A stretch of DNA of 6,222 nucleotides, taken from assembly GCA_023423275.1 (NCBI GenBank), contig JAFAFW010000047.1, positions 1 to 6,222 on the forward strand, in the 5' to 3' direction. Shown here piece after piece: positions 5,103-6,222 of this stretch; position 1 is the first letter of the stretch, and each line of letters begins with the position of its first letter. Under the pieces are notes generated by a model. The model ran no database searches. It was not told the DNA's origin and was given only the letters and a program-made list of their open reading frames with translations. The position numbers and the translations under genes are program-made. The stretch comes from Pseudomonadota bacterium. Its GTDB lineage: Bacteria > Pseudomonadota > Alphaproteobacteria > Rhizobiales > Hyphomicrobiaceae.

Positions 5103-6222
5103 TTACACGCGTTCAATCAGCGCTGCGATCCCCTGGCCGACGCCGATGCACATGGTTGCGATCGCGCGCTTGGCACCGCGCGTCTCCAGCGCGTTGACCG
5201 CCGTCAGGGCCAGCCGCGCGCCGGACATGCCCAACGGATGACCGAGGGCAATCGCGCCGCCGTGCGGATTGACGTGCTCGGCATCGTCCGGCAGACCGAG
5301 GCGGCGCGTGACCGCCAGGGCCTGGCTGGCAAACGCCTCGTTCAGCTCGATCACGTCGATGTCACGGAGCGTGAGGCCTGTCATCGCGAGCAGCTTCTCG
5401 GTGGCGGGCGCCGGACCGATGCCCATGATGCGTGGCTCGACACCAGCGGTGGCCATGGCGACGACGCGGGCGCGCGGCGTGAGGTGATGACGGCGTGCCC
5501 CGGCTTCTGTGGCGAGCAACAGTGCCGCTGCGCCGTCATTGACGCCGGACGCATTGCCCGCGGTGACGGTGCCGCCGATTTTGCGGAACGGCGTTTTCAG
5601 CGCGGCCAGCGCCTCCAGAGTCGTGTCGGGACGCGGATGTTCGTCGTGCGCGACGGTGGTTTCGGTCTTGCGCCCCTTGACCGTCACGGGCGTGATTTCG
5701 CGCACGAAGAAACCGGCTGTGCGTGCCGTACCCGCACGCTGCTGCGAACGCCATGCGAAGGCATCCTGATCGGCGCGCGAGATGCCGAATTGTTCGGCGA
5801 CGTTTTCGCCGGTCTCAGGCATGGAATCGACACCGTAGGCCGCTTTCATAGCGGGATTGACGAACCGCCAGCCGATCGTGGTGTCGTGGATGTCCGCATG
5901 CCGGGAGAAAGCTTCGCTCGCCTTGCCCATCACGAACGGCGCGCGCGTCATGCTCTCCACGCCGCCGGCAAGCACCAGCTCTCCTTCGCCCGCCTTGAGG
6001 ATGCGTGCCGCGGTGCCGACGGCATCCAGGCCGGAGCCGCAAAGCCGATTGATCGTCGCGCCGGGAATACTCGCGGGATAGCCCGCGAGCAGCAGCGCCA
6101 TGCGCGCGACATTGCGATTGTCTTCGCCCGCCTGATTGGCGCAGCCGAGATAGCAGTCGTCGATCGCCTCCCAGTCGACACCGGTGTTGCGCCCCCTCAG
6201 GATGCGCAGCGGATGGGCGGCC
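5103..6222 (-). CDS. pcaF: Thiolase, beta-ketoadipyl-CoA thiolase type (5' end missing)
   Basis: The reading frame enters from the right edge and ends at TAA (5105-5103). 372 residues are visible, and about 30 at the N-terminus are missing compared with the usual 400. The enzyme cleaves 3-oxoadipyl-CoA with CoA to succinyl-CoA and acetyl-CoA, the last step of the beta-ketoadipate route for aromatic compounds, in the cytoplasm. Numbered within the fragment, the nucleophilic Cys is C61 in NRLCGSG, NEAFAS starts at N294, the catalytic His is H328 in GHPLGMSG, and the second catalytic Cys is C358 in MCIGVGQG. GCANQAGEDNRNVARMA (26-42) and DTTIGWRFVNP are typical of the PcaF/PaaJ type. The frame is open upstream of the internal ATG at 6101, so 6101 is not the start. 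No other pca or paa gene is in view, so a more general acetyl-CoA acyltransferase or a phenylacetate-pathway role is possible. The symbol is tentative. Confidence 0.9.
   Translation of the reverse strand, partial: AAHPLRILRGRNTGVDWEAIDDCYLGCANQAGEDNRNVARMALLLAGYPASIPGATINRLCGSGLDAVGTAARILKAGEGELVLAGGVESMTRAPFVMGKASEAFSRHADIHDTTIGWRFVNPAMKAAYGVDSMPETGENVAEQFGISRADQDAFAWRSQQRAGTARTAGFFVREITPVTVKGRKTETTVAHDEHPRPDTTLEALAALKTPFRKIGGTVTAGNASGVNDGAAALLLATEAGARRHHLTPRARVVAMATAGVEPRIMGIGPAPATEKLLAMTGLTLRDIDVIELNEAFASQALAVTRRLGLPDDAEHVNPHGGAIALGHPLGMSGARLALTAVNALETRGAKRAIATMCIGVGQGIAALIERV

Noticed and set aside
3734..5116. Open frame of 460 codons on the minus strand
   Set aside because: It is the antisense shadow of the DUF2254 gene, with low-complexity Arg/His/Gln composition. 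The plus-strand frame has membrane helices and family motifs.

Overview
The window is GC-rich chromosomal DNA, probably from an alphaproteobacterium of the order Hyphomicrobiales (Bradyrhizobium/Rhodopseudomonas-like). The inference rests on gene content and on two intergenic palindrome types common in that group: one opening CCTCTCCC and closing GGGTGAGGGG, and one bounded by TTGTCATCCCGG and CCGGGATGACAA. The genus cannot be fixed from this sequence alone.

Layout, left to right. (1) Positions 1-279 hold the 3' end of a saccharopine-dehydrogenase-like gene, most likely carboxy(nor)spermidine synthase. (2) Positions 280-602 carry no gene but are full of structure: overlapping GC hairpins, a diverged 19-base direct repeat and a double-hairpin palindromic element. 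(3) 603-1742 is nspC, the PLP-dependent carboxynorspermidine decarboxylase. With the gene before it, this forms the carboxy(nor)spermidine route to spermidine-type polyamines. (4) 1845-2645 is a visibly AT-richer gene for an uncharacterised 266-residue protein whose C-terminus looks like a HEPN RNase domain (RNLCAH motif). It is the most likely acquired gene and the best candidate for new biology. (5) Only 10 bases later, 2656-3570 encodes a 304-residue protein with squalene-cyclase/prenyltransferase-type alpha-helical repeats but no DXDD catalytic motif. (6) 3570-3703 holds a hairpin overlapping that gene's stop codon and a 103-base nested palindrome. The following 126 bases (3704-3829) show no gene and no convincing signal. 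(7) 3830-5089 encodes a four-helix membrane protein of the DUF2254 type. (8) 5103-6222, on the minus strand and converging on it, is a thiolase of the beta-ketoadipyl-CoA type, cut off at the window edge.

The polyamine pair works as a pathway. The HEPN gene and the helical-barrel gene are close enough to share a transcript, but nothing in the sequence shows a shared function. The DUF2254 and thiolase genes look like unrelated housekeeping or catabolic neighbours. No tRNA, rRNA, CRISPR array, transposase or integrase was seen.
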